Under the pieces are notes generated by a model. That model was not told the DNA's origin, searched no databases, and saw only the letters and a program-made list of their open reading frames with translations. A stretch of 64,000 bases of DNA from Steroidobacteraceae bacterium (GTDB lineage: Bacteria > Pseudomonadota > Gammaproteobacteria > Steroidobacterales > Steroidobacteraceae), in assembly GCA_025458865.1 (NCBI GenBank), contig JALORP010000026.1:1-64000 (forward strand), in the 5' to 3' direction. The position numbers and the translations under genes are program-made. Below are positions 1 through 8,816 of the stretch, one piece after another (within the stretch, counting starts at the first letter, position 1; every line of letters begins with the position of its first letter).

Positions 1-128
1 GCGCGCCGGCGAGGTGGCCAGTGGCCCCCCGGAGCGAGCGAGTTTTCTTCCCGAGCGAGCGAAGCGGGGGCCCGGCCGGATCCCGCCGGCGCGCGAGGCT
101 GAGCCCATATCCTCGTTGCGGCGCAGGC

Positions 129-995
129 TCAGCCGCCGGATCTCGGTCGCGACGGTGATCTTCGGTTCGTTCCGCGCGCCGCCACGCCGATCGCGACCGG
201 GTGCGTCGGCGGGCTGCGGGCCGCGCGGTAGTATGGCTCCATCTGCGGCGCGAGCTGCGCCAGCGACTGCTGGCGGTTGCCCGGCGCCGGGTGGGTGCTG
301 AGGAACTGCGGTGGGTTCTTGCCGCCCACCGCCCCCATCTTCTGCCACAGCGTGGCTGCTGCATTCGGGTCGTAACCCGCCCTGGCGGCGAGCTCGATGC
401 CGATGCGGTCCGCCTCGGTCTCTGCCGTGCGGCTGTTCGGCAGCAGGATCGCGAGCTGCGCCGCGGTGGCGGCGAGCGCCATGTTCCGGCCCGGCTGGTC
501 TGAGGCCACGCCGACGGCGATGACGCCGATCTGCGAGGCCATCGCGATGGACATGCGCTCGGCCGTGTGGTTTGCGAGCGCGTGGGCGATCTCGTGGCCC
601 ATCACCTGCGCGAGTTCGTCGTCGGTCGGGTCCAGCTTTCGGATCAGGCCGGTGTAGAGCGCCATGCGGCCGCCGGCCATGCACCAGGCGTTGACCGTTT
701 CCGGCTCGTCGATCACCTCGACGCTCCACTGCCAGTTCGCGGTCGCCGGACGCATGATCACCGCCTGCGCGACCAGCCTTTCGGTGATCCGCTCGACGCG
801 CGCGAGCAGCCGCGGTTCGGTAACCAGCTTTCCCTCGTCCTTGAGCTTGCCCATGCTCTGCACGTAGGCTTGCCGTGAGGCGCTGATGGCCTGGTCCTCG
901 GACACCAGCATCAGCTGCGACCGGCCCGTGGGGCTCGTGGCGCAGGCGCCGAGCGCAAGCGCGGCGAGGGTGATCAGGGCGATCCTGGCCAGCAT
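129..995 (-). CDS. M48 family metalloprotease, lipoprotein
   Basis: Predicted zinc metalloprotease of the M48 family, attached to the envelope as a lipoprotein. The 288-residue product starts with a short hydrophobic segment ending in the lipobox L15-G-A-C18. The zinc motif HEIAH is at about residues 134-138, and a downstream ETEAD segment can supply the third (Glu) ligand. The ATG at 995 is preferred over an upstream start at 1073 because AGGAG lies 10 nt before it and it puts the signal peptide at the N-terminus. Family members act in periplasmic protein quality control; that role is inferred here. It is divergent from the TonB receptor at 1286. The last 30 or so residues are Pro/Arg-rich and not recognisable. 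Confidence 0.9.
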   Translation of the reverse strand: MLARIALITLAALALGACATSPTGRSQLMLVSEDQAISASRQAYVQSMGKLKDEGKLVTEPRLLARVERITERLVAQAVIMRPATANWQWSVEVIDEPETVNAWCMAGGRMALYTGLIRKLDPTDDELAQVMGHEIAHALANHTAERMSIAMASQIGVIAVGVASDQPGRNMALAATAAQLAILLPNSRTAETEADRIGIELAARAGYDPNAAATLWQKMGAVGGKNPPQFLSTHPAPGNRQQSLAQLAPQMEPYYRAARSPPTHPVAIGVAARGTNRRSPSRPRSGG

Positions 996-1285
996 GGGGT
1001 CGTTTCTCCTGCGGAAGGCGACCCGGTCAAGTCTGCCGTAGCGCCCCTCAAAAATACACGTGGATTCAGTCATCTAGCGGCGTGTCGGCGCCGGTTCGTT
1101 GCGCTCAAGCAACAGCCGGTGGAAGCCTTGGGACGCTCCGCTCGTCCCGGCGGGGCCAGCCGCGGCCGAGCCGAGCGCAATGCGGTTTGCCGCGCTTCAG
1201 GATCGCGCCCGCCTTCCTGTAACATTCGTGCGCTGCAATAACCGCCTGTCGCTATCCCACCACAGGCTCAGGGGAGAAAAATCCG

Positions 1286-4200
1286 ATGACCACCCGCCGC
1301 TCCACCCGGCTCGCCATGGCCGTGTCCTCGATCCTTGCCGCGCCCGCCATTGCAACGGGCTTTGGCCTCGTCGCCACGTTGGGTGTCGCGCCCGAAGCGC
1401 GCGCGCAGGAAACCGCCACCCAGGTCACCGGCACGGTGGTGGATGCCGCGGGCGCCCCCGTCGGCGGCGCGCAGGTCACGCTGCTGCACGTGCCAACCGG
1501 CACGGTCGCGACGGCGACGACCACGCCGAGCGGCCAGTTCGTTGCCACCGGCCTGCGCGTGGGCGGTCCCTTCACCGTGACGGCCCAGGCAAGCGGCTAC
1601 GCGAGCGGCGCGGTCGAGAACGTCTACACGGAGCTTGGTCGACGCGTGAACGTCACGCTGGCGATCCAGCCGGTCGCGGAACTCGCCGCGATCGAGGTGG
1701 TCGGCCAGGGCGAGCGCGCCGCCGCCGTCGGTGTCGGCAGCGACTTCGACCGGGACAGGATCGCGGCGATCCCGAGCATTGCACGCGACCCCAAGAACGC
1801 CCTGTCGATCGATCCGAAGGCGTTCATCGATCCCACGAACTCCGACGCACTCGAGGTCGCCGGCGTCAACAACCGCTACAACAGCCTTACCGTCGACGGC
1901 GTCCGGCAGAACGACGACTTCGGCCTGAACAACAACGGCTACCCGACCCAGCGTTCGCCGATATCGATCGACGCGATCGAGCAGGTGTCGCTTCTGACCG
2001 CGCCCTTCGACGTTCAGTACTCGAACTTCCGCGGCTCGACGATCAACATCGTGACCAAGTCGGGCACGAACGAGTTCGAGGGCTCGGCCTTCTACTACAC
2101 CTATGACGACGGCCTCGTGGGCGACAAGAGCAAGGGCCAGGACCTGAAGTTCTCCTTCGACCAGGAGACCTACGGCTTCACGCTGGGCGGGCCGATACTG
2201 AAGGACCGGCTGTTCTTCTTCACGTCCTACGAGAAGCTCGAGCGCGAGGCGCCGCAGGAGTTCGGCGCCGGCGACTCGGACGCGGCGATCACGATTTCGG
2301 GCACGACCCAGGCCGAGTACGACCAGGTCGTCCAGATCACGCGCGACGTCTATGGCTTCGACCCGCTCGATGTTCCCAGCACCCTGCCGGCCGAGGATGA
2401 GAAGATCCTCGCCAAGATCGACTGGAACATCACCGACGGCCATCGCGCGTCGCTGTCCTACCAGCGGACCGAGGGCAACGAGGTCATCCAGAGCAACAAC
2501 AGCACGAACTTCCGCGAGCTGTCGACGCCGTCGACCTGGTACGACCGGTCGATCCTGATGGAGACCTACTCGCTGCAGGTCTTCTCCGACTGGACCCAGA
2601 CCTTCTCGACCGAAGTCAAGATCGGCCGCAAGGAGGTCGAGACCCAGCAGGTCTCCCTGAACGGCACGGAGTTCGCCAACATGCGTGTCACCACGCCGGG
2701 TGGCGGCACGATCATCGTCGGTCCGGACATCTCCCGACACGCCAACCAGCTGACCAACGACCTGGACCAGGCCAAGCTCAAGGGCATCCTGTTCCTCGGC
2801 GACCATACGATCTCGGGCGGCGTCGAATACGAGTCCCTCGACATCTTCAACCTGTTCGTTCAGCGCGCCGAGGGCGAGTACTACTTCAACAGCATCGCCG
2901 ACTACGCGGCGCAGCGCGCCCAGCGGCTGCGCTACGGAAATGCCTTCACCAACGACAAGAACGACGCGGCCGCGGCGTTCAGCTACGACGTGCTGGGCTT
3001 CTTCCTGCAGGACCAGTGGCGCATCACGCCGGACCTCGAGATCCAGTACGGCCTGCGCTACGACACCTTCTCGTCGAGCGATGAGCCCAACTTCAACCAG
3101 AACTTCGTCAACCGCTACGGCTACTCCAACCAGGAGACGCTGGACGGCCGCGACCTGCTGATGCCGCGTTTCGGCTTCAACTGGGCGGTGGCCGACCAGA
3201 CGATCGTCCGCGGTGGCGTTGGACTCTTCGGTGGTGGCTCGCCGAACGTGTGGATTTCGAACAGCTTCTCGAACGACGGCGTCACCGTCGTCAGCCAGGA
3301 CTTCAGCCGCCCCGGCTCGGGCATCGAGCCGCGCCTCGACAACGTGGACGGCTTCGACCTGCCGCAGGCGGTGCTGGACACGCACGAGACGCTGCGTGGA
3401 GACGGCGGCGTGAATGCGGTCGCCCCCGGGTTCGAGATCCCGTCGCAGTGGCGCTACAACCTCGGCCTCGAGCACACATTCGAGAACGGCTGGCGCGTCA
3501 ACACGGACGTCGTCTACTCGCGTGTGAAGGACGAGGTCGTATGGTTCGACGCGCGGCTGGTCCAGACCGGAACTGCACCCGATGGCAGGCCGATCTATGG
3601 CAAGCGGCCGGGCGACAGTCGCGCCTTCACCACGCAGGACCTGATTCTCGACAACACCAGCGACGGCGAAGGGCTGGTCTTCTCGGTCGAGCTGGACAAG
3701 CGCTGGGACACCTCGGCCGGGCGATTCGACCTGTTCCTCGGCTACGCCAACCAGGACATCAAGGACATCAACTCGGCGACCAGCTCGACCGCCAACTCGA
3801 ACTGGGGCAATGTCGGGACCTCGGTGGCCAACGATCCCGGGCTGGCGGCGTCGAACTACGACATCGAGCACCGCTTCTCGGCGTCGCTCAACTGGCGCAA
3901 GGCTTTCTTCGGCGAGTACTTCACCAGTGCCGGACTGTTCATGGAGCACCGCTCAGGCCGTGCCTTCAGCTACACCTTCGGCGGCGCTTCGCTCGGAGTA
4001 TTCGGCGATCCGGCCAACACGACCACTTCGCCTCGCCAGCTCCTCTACGTTCCGCTGGTGGATGATCCGAACGTGGTCTATTCCTCGGACGCGTTCAGGG
4101 ACGCCGTCAACGCGTTCATCGACTCGAGCGAGCTGGCGGCCTACCGCGGGCAGATCGCGCCTCGCAATGCCTTCCGCAGCCCGTGGATTACGCTCGCCAA

Positions 4201-4483
4201 CCTGCGTCTGTCGCAGGAGATCCCGACCGGCATCCCGGGCACGCGCGGCGTGCTGACGCTCGACATCGAGAACCTGACCAACCTGCTGAACGACGACTGG
4301 GGCCGCGTATCGCAGGTCCCGTTCCCGTACTTCGCGCCGGTGCTCGAGACCTCCATCAACGCCAACGGGCAGTATGTCTATCGTCCACGCCAGGGCACGA
4401 CTGCCCCGACGGGTCCGGACTTCTCGGTCTCCGCGCTGCCGTCGGTGTATCGCGTCCAGTTGGGCATCCGCATCGAGTTCTGA
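1286..4483 (+). CDS. TonB-dependent receptor with N-terminal carboxypeptidase-regulatory-like domain (Oar-like)
   Basis: Outer-membrane TonB-dependent transporter of 1065 residues. A long signal peptide ends near residue 40 (ARAQ). It is followed by a CarboxypepD_reg-like beta-sandwich (about residues 42-120, TGTVVDAAGAPV), a plug domain (VDGVRQND, STINIVTKSGTNEFEG) and a large beta-barrel ending in the terminal Phe typical of BAM substrates. This arrangement matches Oar-type receptors, known from Myxococcus and Xanthomonadales, whose substrates are mostly unknown. A good Shine-Dalgarno (GGGAG) precedes the ATG. It is a single transcription unit closed by the terminator at 4509. The substrate cannot be told from the sequence. 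Confidence 0.92.
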   Translation: MTTRRSTRLAMAVSSILAAPAIATGFGLVATLGVAPEARAQETATQVTGTVVDAAGAPVGGAQVTLLHVPTGTVATATTTPSGQFVATGLRVGGPFTVTAQASGYASGAVENVYTELGRRVNVTLAIQPVAELAAIEVVGQGERAAAVGVGSDFDRDRIAAIPSIARDPKNALSIDPKAFIDPTNSDALEVAGVNNRYNSLTVDGVRQNDDFGLNNNGYPTQRSPISIDAIEQVSLLTAPFDVQYSNFRGSTINIVTKSGTNEFEGSAFYYTYDDGLVGDKSKGQDLKFSFDQETYGFTLGGPILKDRLFFFTSYEKLEREAPQEFGAGDSDAAITISGTTQAEYDQVVQITRDVYGFDPLDVPSTLPAEDEKILAKIDWNITDGHRASLSYQRTEGNEVIQSNNSTNFRELSTPSTWYDRSILMETYSLQVFSDWTQTFSTEVKIGRKEVETQQVSLNGTEFANMRVTTPGGGTIIVGPDISRHANQLTNDLDQAKLKGILFLGDHTISGGVEYESLDIFNLFVQRAEGEYYFNSIADYAAQRAQRLRYGNAFTNDKNDAAAAFSYDVLGFFLQDQWRITPDLEIQYGLRYDTFSSSDEPNFNQNFVNRYGYSNQETLDGRDLLMPRFGFNWAVADQTIVRGGVGLFGGGSPNVWISNSFSNDGVTVVSQDFSRPGSGIEPRLDNVDGFDLPQAVLDTHETLRGDGGVNAVAPGFEIPSQWRYNLGLEHTFENGWRVNTDVVYSRVKDEVVWFDARLVQTGTAPDGRPIYGKRPGDSRAFTTQDLILDNTSDGEGLVFSVELDKRWDTSAGRFDLFLGYANQDIKDINSATSSTANSNWGNVGTSVANDPGLAASNYDIEHRFSASLNWRKAFFGEYFTSAGLFMEHRSGRAFSYTFGGASLGVFGDPANTTTSPRQLLYVPLVDDPNVVYSSDAFRDAVNAFIDSSELAAYRGQIAPRNAFRSPWITLANLRLSQEIPTGIPGTRGVLTLDIENLTNLLNDDWGRVSQVPFPYFAPVLETSINANGQYVYRPRQGTTAPTGPDFSVSALPSVYRVQLGIRIEF

Positions 4484-4508
4484 CGCGGGCCTGCCCTTGC
4501 GATGACGA

Positions 4509-4540
4509 GGCGCGGCGGGGGCCACCCGCCGCGCCTTTTT
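4509..4540 (+). terminator. Rho-independent terminator after the Oar-like receptor
   Basis: An 11-bp perfect GC-rich stem (4509-4519 with 4525-4535) with a 5-nt loop is followed directly by TTTTT. It starts 26 bp after the stop codon of the receptor and separates it from the ECF sigma operon. Confidence 0.93.
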
Positions 4541-4578
4541 CGTTCAGGGTGGGCCTTCCTGGTGTATAGAGATTGACC

Positions 4579-4606
4579 TGAACAAAACCTTTGCAAGGCG
4601 GTCTGA
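4579..4606 (+). promoter_or_regulatory. candidate ECF-sigma (RpoE-like) promoter upstream of the sigma/anti-sigma operon
   Basis: TGAAC at 4579-4583 and GTCTGA at 4601-4606 are separated by 17 nt. This resembles the GAAC -35 and TCTGA-type -10 of ECF group promoters, and ECF genes are commonly autoregulated. A separate TATACT at 4634-4639 lacks a good -35 partner. This is pattern recognition only. Confidence 0.35.
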
Positions 4607-4718
4607 AGCAGCGAAGTGCATCACGGTCATTGCTATACTCGCGCGAAATTTCGCACAAGCTGCGCGTCCCTGAATCCGCGTCGCTGAGCCCCCCGAAACA
4701 CGGAGTACGGAACTCGAC

Positions 4719-5276
4719 ATGTCCGAGTCCCTGATGACAAGGATCGCGCGCGGTGAAGACGCGGCGGTCGCCGAAGTGATAGACCAGTACGGCGCGCTCG
4801 TCTGGTCCATCGCCCGCCGGCTGACCCGCAACCCGTCGGACGCCGAGGACGCGGTGCAGGAAATTTTCACCGACGTGTGGCGCAGCGCTCACCGCTTCGA
4901 CCCGTCGGCCGGTACGGAGAAAGTGTTCATCACCACCATCGCCAGGAGGCGCCTGATCGACCGGATGCGCCGGCTCTCCAACCGCGTGCCGACGGAGTCG
5001 ACGGACGTGCTCGACGAACTCGGCTTCCACACGCCGGACACCGCCGGTGAGATCAGCGTCGAGGCCGAGCGCGCCGCCCGCGTGCTCGCCACGCTGCGCC
5101 CCGAGCAGCGCCAGGTCATCGAGCTCGGGCTGCTGCAGGGCCTGTCCCATTCCGAGATTGCGGCCGTCACCGGCATGCCGCTCGGCACCGTGAAGACCTT
5201 CATGCGCCGCGGGCTCATCCAGGTGCGCGAGATGCTCGGCGTCACGCCGGGCGAGGTCGCGGGAGGCGAGGCATGA
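4719..5276 (+). CDS. ECF-family RNA polymerase sigma factor
   Basis: A 185-residue extracytoplasmic-function sigma factor with only regions 2 and 4. Region 2 includes NPSDAEDAVQEIF (about residues 37-49), the core-binding helix with its DAED motif. Region 4 is a helix-turn-helix around residues 130-165 (GLSHSEIAAVTGMPLGTVKT). It directs core polymerase to a small stress or envelope regulon. Its stop overlaps the start of the anti-sigma gene (ATGA), so the two proteins are translationally coupled. A GAAC...GTCTGA promoter-like pair upstream suggests autoregulation. The inducing signal is not evident. Confidence 0.93.
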   Translation: MSESLMTRIARGEDAAVAEVIDQYGALVWSIARRLTRNPSDAEDAVQEIFTDVWRSAHRFDPSAGTEKVFITTIARRRLIDRMRRLSNRVPTESTDVLDELGFHTPDTAGEISVEAERAARVLATLRPEQRQVIELGLLQGLSHSEIAAVTGMPLGTVKTFMRRGLIQVREMLGVTPGEVAGGEA

Positions 5277-6130
5277 GCGCGCATTTCCTCGACGACGAAC
5301 GCATCGCCGACCTGCTGGTCCTCGAGGTCACCGAGGGCCTCGACCCGGCCCAGCGGCAGGAACTCGAGGCCTTGCTGGCCGGCACGTCAGGCATGCCCGA
5401 TGCGCTGGCCGGCGCCGCAGCCGCGGTGACGCTCGCCGCGCGCCTGCCTTCCGAGCCGCTGCCGGCCGCACTGCGCGAGACCCTCATCAAGCAGGGCGAG
5501 ACCGTGGTCAGGGTCAAGGCCGCGAACAAGGTCCAGCCGCTGCCGGTGCGCAAGCCGGCGGTCGCTGCGCCGTCCGCACGGACCCCGGCCGTGCCCGTCG
5601 GCACGGCCGCCGGCGCGCGCTACGGCTGGTATGCCGCCGCCGCATCACTGCTCATCGCGCTGGCAGCCTGGTTCCCCCGCTTCGAGACCGAGGCGCCCCC
5701 CGCGCTCGTCGAGGCCCCTGTCCCCAGCGTCGCCGAGCAGCGCGAGGCGCTGCTTGCGGCGGCGCCCGCGGCCCTGAAGGAGGAGTGGGCCCGCACCGAG
5801 GATCCGGCATCGGTGGCCGTCCAGGGCGACGTCGTATGGGACGAGGCGACGCAGACCGGCTACATGCGCTTCAGCGGCCTGCCGGCGAACGACCCCTCCG
5901 AGTCCCAGTACCAGCTGTGGATCTTCGACGGCACCCGCGACGATCGCTTCCCCGTGGACGGCGGCGTGTTCGACGTTCCCGCCGGGGCGACCGAGGTGGT
6001 CGTGCCGATCAAGGCCACGTTGCCGGTGCGCCAGGCCGCGCTGTTCGCGGTGACCGTCGAGGCCCCGGGCGGCGTCATGGTGTCCTCGCGCGAGCGCATC
6101 GTCGCCCTGGCGCAGGTGGCGAGCGGCTGA
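5273..6130 (+). CDS. RskA-like membrane anti-sigma factor
   Basis: Predicted anti-sigma factor of 285 residues for the preceding ECF protein. The N-terminal cytoplasmic part (residues 1-80) should bind the sigma factor. One transmembrane helix lies at about residues 121-139 (WYAAAASLLIALAAWF), and a C-terminal RskA-type beta domain with the typical Q-x-W-x-F core (QLWIFDG) and VVVPIKA segment should be periplasmic. The ATG overlaps the sigma stop codon by 4 bp. Known members are released by regulated proteolysis on envelope stress; here the signal is unknown. No clear zinc-binding HxxxCxxC motif is visible in the N-terminus. Confidence 0.88.
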   Translation: MSAHFLDDERIADLLVLEVTEGLDPAQRQELEALLAGTSGMPDALAGAAAAVTLAARLPSEPLPAALRETLIKQGETVVRVKAANKVQPLPVRKPAVAAPSARTPAVPVGTAAGARYGWYAAAASLLIALAAWFPRFETEAPPALVEAPVPSVAEQREALLAAAPAALKEEWARTEDPASVAVQGDVVWDEATQTGYMRFSGLPANDPSESQYQLWIFDGTRDDRFPVDGGVFDVPAGATEVVVPIKATLPVRQAALFAVTVEAPGGVMVSSRERIVALAQVASG

Positions 6131-6137
6131 TCCAGCC

Positions 6138-7088
6138 GTGACCACGGCCACCGAAGCCGGCCGTCGCGCACAGTGCGCGTCGGCCGTGCTGGTGGTCAGG
6201 CCGGCGGCCTTCGGCGCGAATCCCGAGACAGCCTCGACCAACGCCTTCCAGGCGGCGGGCACCGCGGGAGCCGACCTGCGCGAGCAGGCCCGTGCCGAGA
6301 GCGACGCGCTCGCCGCGGCGCTCGACGCGGCCGGGGTCGAGGTGCTCGTCCTCGAAGACACGCCGGAGCCGGCCAGGCCCGACGCCTGCTTCCCCAACAA
6401 CTGGCTGTCCCTGCACCACGACGGCACCGCGGTCCTCTACCCCATGCTCGCGCCCAGCCGGCGTCGCGAGCGCCGCGATGAGGCGCTCGCGCTCGTCCGG
6501 CAGCGCGGCTTCGTCGTCCGGCGCGTGGTGGACCTGACGTACTTCGAGGGCCAGGGAGCCTTCCTCGAGGGAACGGGCAGCCTCGTGCTCGACCATCGGG
6601 CGCGCGTGGCGTATGCCTGCCGCTCGCCGCGCACCCACGCGGCGCCGCTCCTCGCCTTCGGGCGCGAGCTCGGCTATGCGACGCAGGCGTTCGACGCGAC
6701 CGGCCCGGCGGGCGAGGCCGTCTACCACACCAATGTCGTGATGAGCGTCGGCGAGGGCTTTGCCGTGGCCTGCCTCGAGGCGGTCGCGGACGACTCCCGG
6801 CGGCATCGCCTTCGCGGCTCGCTCGAGGCCGCGGGGCGAGAGGTGCTCGAGGTCAGCCGCGCCGAAATGAACGCCTTCGCCGGCAACCTGCTGCAGCTCG
6901 CGACGCGCAAGGGCGGGCGCGTGATCGCGCTGTCCGCCACGGCGCTGGCGGCGCTGGGGGCGGACCTCAGGCGACGGCTCGAGCGCCACGGCGGGCTGGT
7001 GGCCGCGCCGGTCCCGGTCATCGAGCGCTATGGCGGCGGCAGCGTGCGCTGCATGCTCGCCGAGGTGTTTCTGCCGCGCGAACCGTGA
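6138..7088 (+). CDS. ctlX: arginine deiminase-superfamily hydrolase (CtlX-like)
   Basis: Protein of 316 residues from the guanidine-modifying superfamily, closest in look to CtlX citrulline-utilization hydrolases. Conserved blocks are FPNNWLSLHHDG followed by a YPM and an RRRER segment, EGQGAFLEGTGSLV carrying the catalytic-type Glu, VYHTNVVMS carrying the His, and GSVRCMLAEVF with the C-terminal nucleophile Cys. These would form a Cys-His-Glu site acting on an arginine- or citrulline-like substrate. It starts with GTG 7 bp after the anti-sigma gene, so it may be in the same transcript, a link worth noting. The assignment to the superfamily is firm; the exact substrate is inferred from the family. 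Confidence 0.85.
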   Translation: MTTATEAGRRAQCASAVLVVRPAAFGANPETASTNAFQAAGTAGADLREQARAESDALAAALDAAGVEVLVLEDTPEPARPDACFPNNWLSLHHDGTAVLYPMLAPSRRRERRDEALALVRQRGFVVRRVVDLTYFEGQGAFLEGTGSLVLDHRARVAYACRSPRTHAAPLLAFGRELGYATQAFDATGPAGEAVYHTNVVMSVGEGFAVACLEAVADDSRRHRLRGSLEAAGREVLEVSRAEMNAFAGNLLQLATRKGGRVIALSATALAALGADLRRRLERHGGLVAAPVPVIERYGGGSVRCMLAEVFLPREP

Positions 7089-7179
7089 CTGCCGGCACGC
7101 GCGCGGGACCTTGCGCGGGCCTGCCTGGACGCGGTGCTAGAATCGGCCGGCGCGAGGCCTGCGGCGGAGTCCCCCGCGA

Positions 7180-7833
7180 GTGTTCGAACTGGCCCTGAAG
7201 TCACTGTTTGCCTACCTGCTCGGCTCGCTGATGGGCGCGCTGATCGCCGGGCGCGTGCGCGGCGTGGATATCCGCCGGATGGGCAGCGGCAACGCCGGCG
7301 GGACCAACGCGCTGCGCACGCAGGGCTTCGGCTTCGCGCTGGCCGTGGTGGTGGTGGACGTCGGCAAGGCGCTCGTCGCCGTCGGGCTGCTGCCGGGGCT
7401 CGACATCCCGGGCGTGGGGCTCGACCCCGCCGTGGATCGAATCTGGCTCGCGGTGGCCTGCGCGACGGCGGTGGTCGCGGGCCATGTCTGGCCGCTCTAC
7501 CACGACTTCCAGGGCGGCAAGGGCGCGGCCACGCTGGTCGGCGCGGTGGCCGTGCTGCAGCCGCTGGTGCTGGCGCCCATTTTCCTGCTCTGGCTCGTCG
7601 TCGTGATGCTGACCGGTTTCGTAGGGCTTGCGACCATGCTCGCCTGCGCCACGCTGCCGGTTGCCTTCGCCGCGATCGGCGGGCCGGGCGCGCAGCCGCT
7701 CGTGGCCTTCGGGATCGCCATGGCCGTCTTCATCGCCTGGACGCACCGCGCGAACATCGTCCGCATGCGCGCCGGCACCGAGAACCGGGCGCGGCGGCTG
7801 TGGCTGCTGCGGCCGCGGGACGCCGGCCGGTGA
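7180..7833 (+). CDS. plsY: acyl-phosphate:glycerol-3-phosphate acyltransferase PlsY
   Basis: Integral membrane enzyme of 217 residues that transfers the acyl chain from acyl-phosphate to glycerol-3-phosphate, the first step of phospholipid synthesis. The three PlsY motifs are present: a Ser-rich first helix (YLLGSLMGALIAG), the phosphate loop GSGNAGGTNALR (about residues 36-47), and GHVWPLYHDFQGGKGAAT (about residues 99-116). Five or so transmembrane helices are visible. The GTG start is preceded by GGAG. The gene overlaps birA by 4 bp (GTGA). The family is usually about 200 residues, so this copy is full length. Confidence 0.95.
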   Translation: MFELALKSLFAYLLGSLMGALIAGRVRGVDIRRMGSGNAGGTNALRTQGFGFALAVVVVDVGKALVAVGLLPGLDIPGVGLDPAVDRIWLAVACATAVVAGHVWPLYHDFQGGKGAATLVGAVAVLQPLVLAPIFLLWLVVVMLTGFVGLATMLACATLPVAFAAIGGPGAQPLVAFGIAMAVFIAWTHRANIVRMRAGTENRARRLWLLRPRDAGR

Positions 7834-8816
7834 CGCGCCGCACGGACGTGCTTCGCCTGCTGTCGGACGGCGCGGTTCACTCGGGCGAGTCGCTCGCGGC
7901 CGCGCTGGGCGTGAGCCGCGCTGCGGTCTGGAAGCAGGTGCAGCAGCTCGACGCCTGGGGCCTCGAGGTCGAGGCCGTTCCGGGCCGCGGCTACCGGCTC
8001 GCGCAGCGGCTCGACCTGCTCGACGAGGCCGCGCTTCGTTCGGCGCTGCCCGAGGCCGCAGTGGCGCGGCTGCGCACGCTCACCGTGGCCGACGAGATCG
8101 AGTCCACCAACGAGGCGCTGCTCGCGGCGCCGGCCCTGCCGCCCGGCCGCATGGACGCCTGCCTCGCCGAGTTCCAGACCCGCGGCCGGGGACGGCGCGG
8201 CCGCAGCTGGGTCGCGCCCTTCGCTTCCGGCCTGTGCCTGTCGCTCAGCTGGACCTTCCGGGAGACGCCGCCGCAGTTTTCGGCGCTGTCGCTCGCCGTC
8301 GGCGTGGGCGTGCTTCGCGCGCTTCGGACCCTCGGCGTGGCGGGCGTCGGCCTCAAGTGGCCGAACGACCTGCTGCACGAGCTTCGCAAGCTCGGCGGTA
8401 TCCTGATCGAGCTTCGCGCCGAGGCCGCTGGGCCCGCCTTTGCGGTGATCGGCCTCGGCCTCAACGTCACGCTGCCGGAGGCCGCGCGGGCGCAGGTGGC
8501 TGCGTCAGGGCTTGCGGTCGCGAGCCTCGATGATTTCTGCGCGGTGACGCCTTCCCGAACGCAGCTCGCCGCCGCGGTGATCGGTGAGCTCGAGCGCGTG
8601 CTGACCGAGTTCGAGGTCCGCGGCTTCGCGCCCTTCGCCGACGAGTGGCGTGCGGCGGACGCGCTTGCCGCCCGGCCCGCGTTCGTGGTGCAGGGCGAGT
8701 CGCGCGTGGACGGCCTCGCCCGCGGCATCGACGAGGATGGCGCGCTGCTCCTCGAGGTGGCTGGCTGCAACCGGCGCTTCGTGTCGGGCGAGGTCAGCCT
8801 GAGGCCGGTCGCATGA
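7830..8816 (+). CDS. birA: BirA bifunctional biotin-protein ligase / biotin operon repressor
   Basis: Full-length class II biotin protein ligase of 328 residues. An N-terminal winged helix-turn-helix (residues 5-60, SGESLAAALGVSRAAVWK) should bind the biotin operator. The central ligase domain has the biotinyl-AMP loop GRGRRGRSW and KWPNDLL, with GGILIEL, followed by the small C-terminal SH3-like domain. It activates biotin to biotinyl-5'-AMP and attaches it to carboxylase BCCP. The GTG start overlaps the plsY stop; the stop overlaps the coaX ATG. The birA-coaX-SPOR order is common in gammaproteobacteria. Confidence 0.96.
   Translation: MTRRTDVLRLLSDGAVHSGESLAAALGVSRAAVWKQVQQLDAWGLEVEAVPGRGYRLAQRLDLLDEAALRSALPEAAVARLRTLTVADEIESTNEALLAAPALPPGRMDACLAEFQTRGRGRRGRSWVAPFASGLCLSLSWTFRETPPQFSALSLAVGVGVLRALRTLGVAGVGLKWPNDLLHELRKLGGILIELRAEAAGPAFAVIGLGLNVTLPEAARAQVAASGLAVASLDDFCAVTPSRTQLAAAVIGELERVLTEFEVRGFAPFADEWRAADALAARPAFVVQGESRVDGLARGIDEDGALLLEVAGCNRRFVSGEVSLRPVA

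Noticed and set aside
1-128. possible further gene or continued protease frame before 129
   Set aside because: A shifted minus frame reads through this stretch, but it has no recognisable domain, and the GAGCGAGCGA-like runs are low complexity.
1268-3949. 893-codon reading frame on the minus strand
   Set aside because: It is the antisense shadow of the TonB receptor in high-GC DNA, with low-complexity Arg/Val/Glu-rich translation and no domain.
4634-4639. TATACT as a vegetative -10 before the ECF sigma gene
   Set aside because: No acceptable -35 hexamer lies 16-18 nt upstream, so it is not listed as a promoter.
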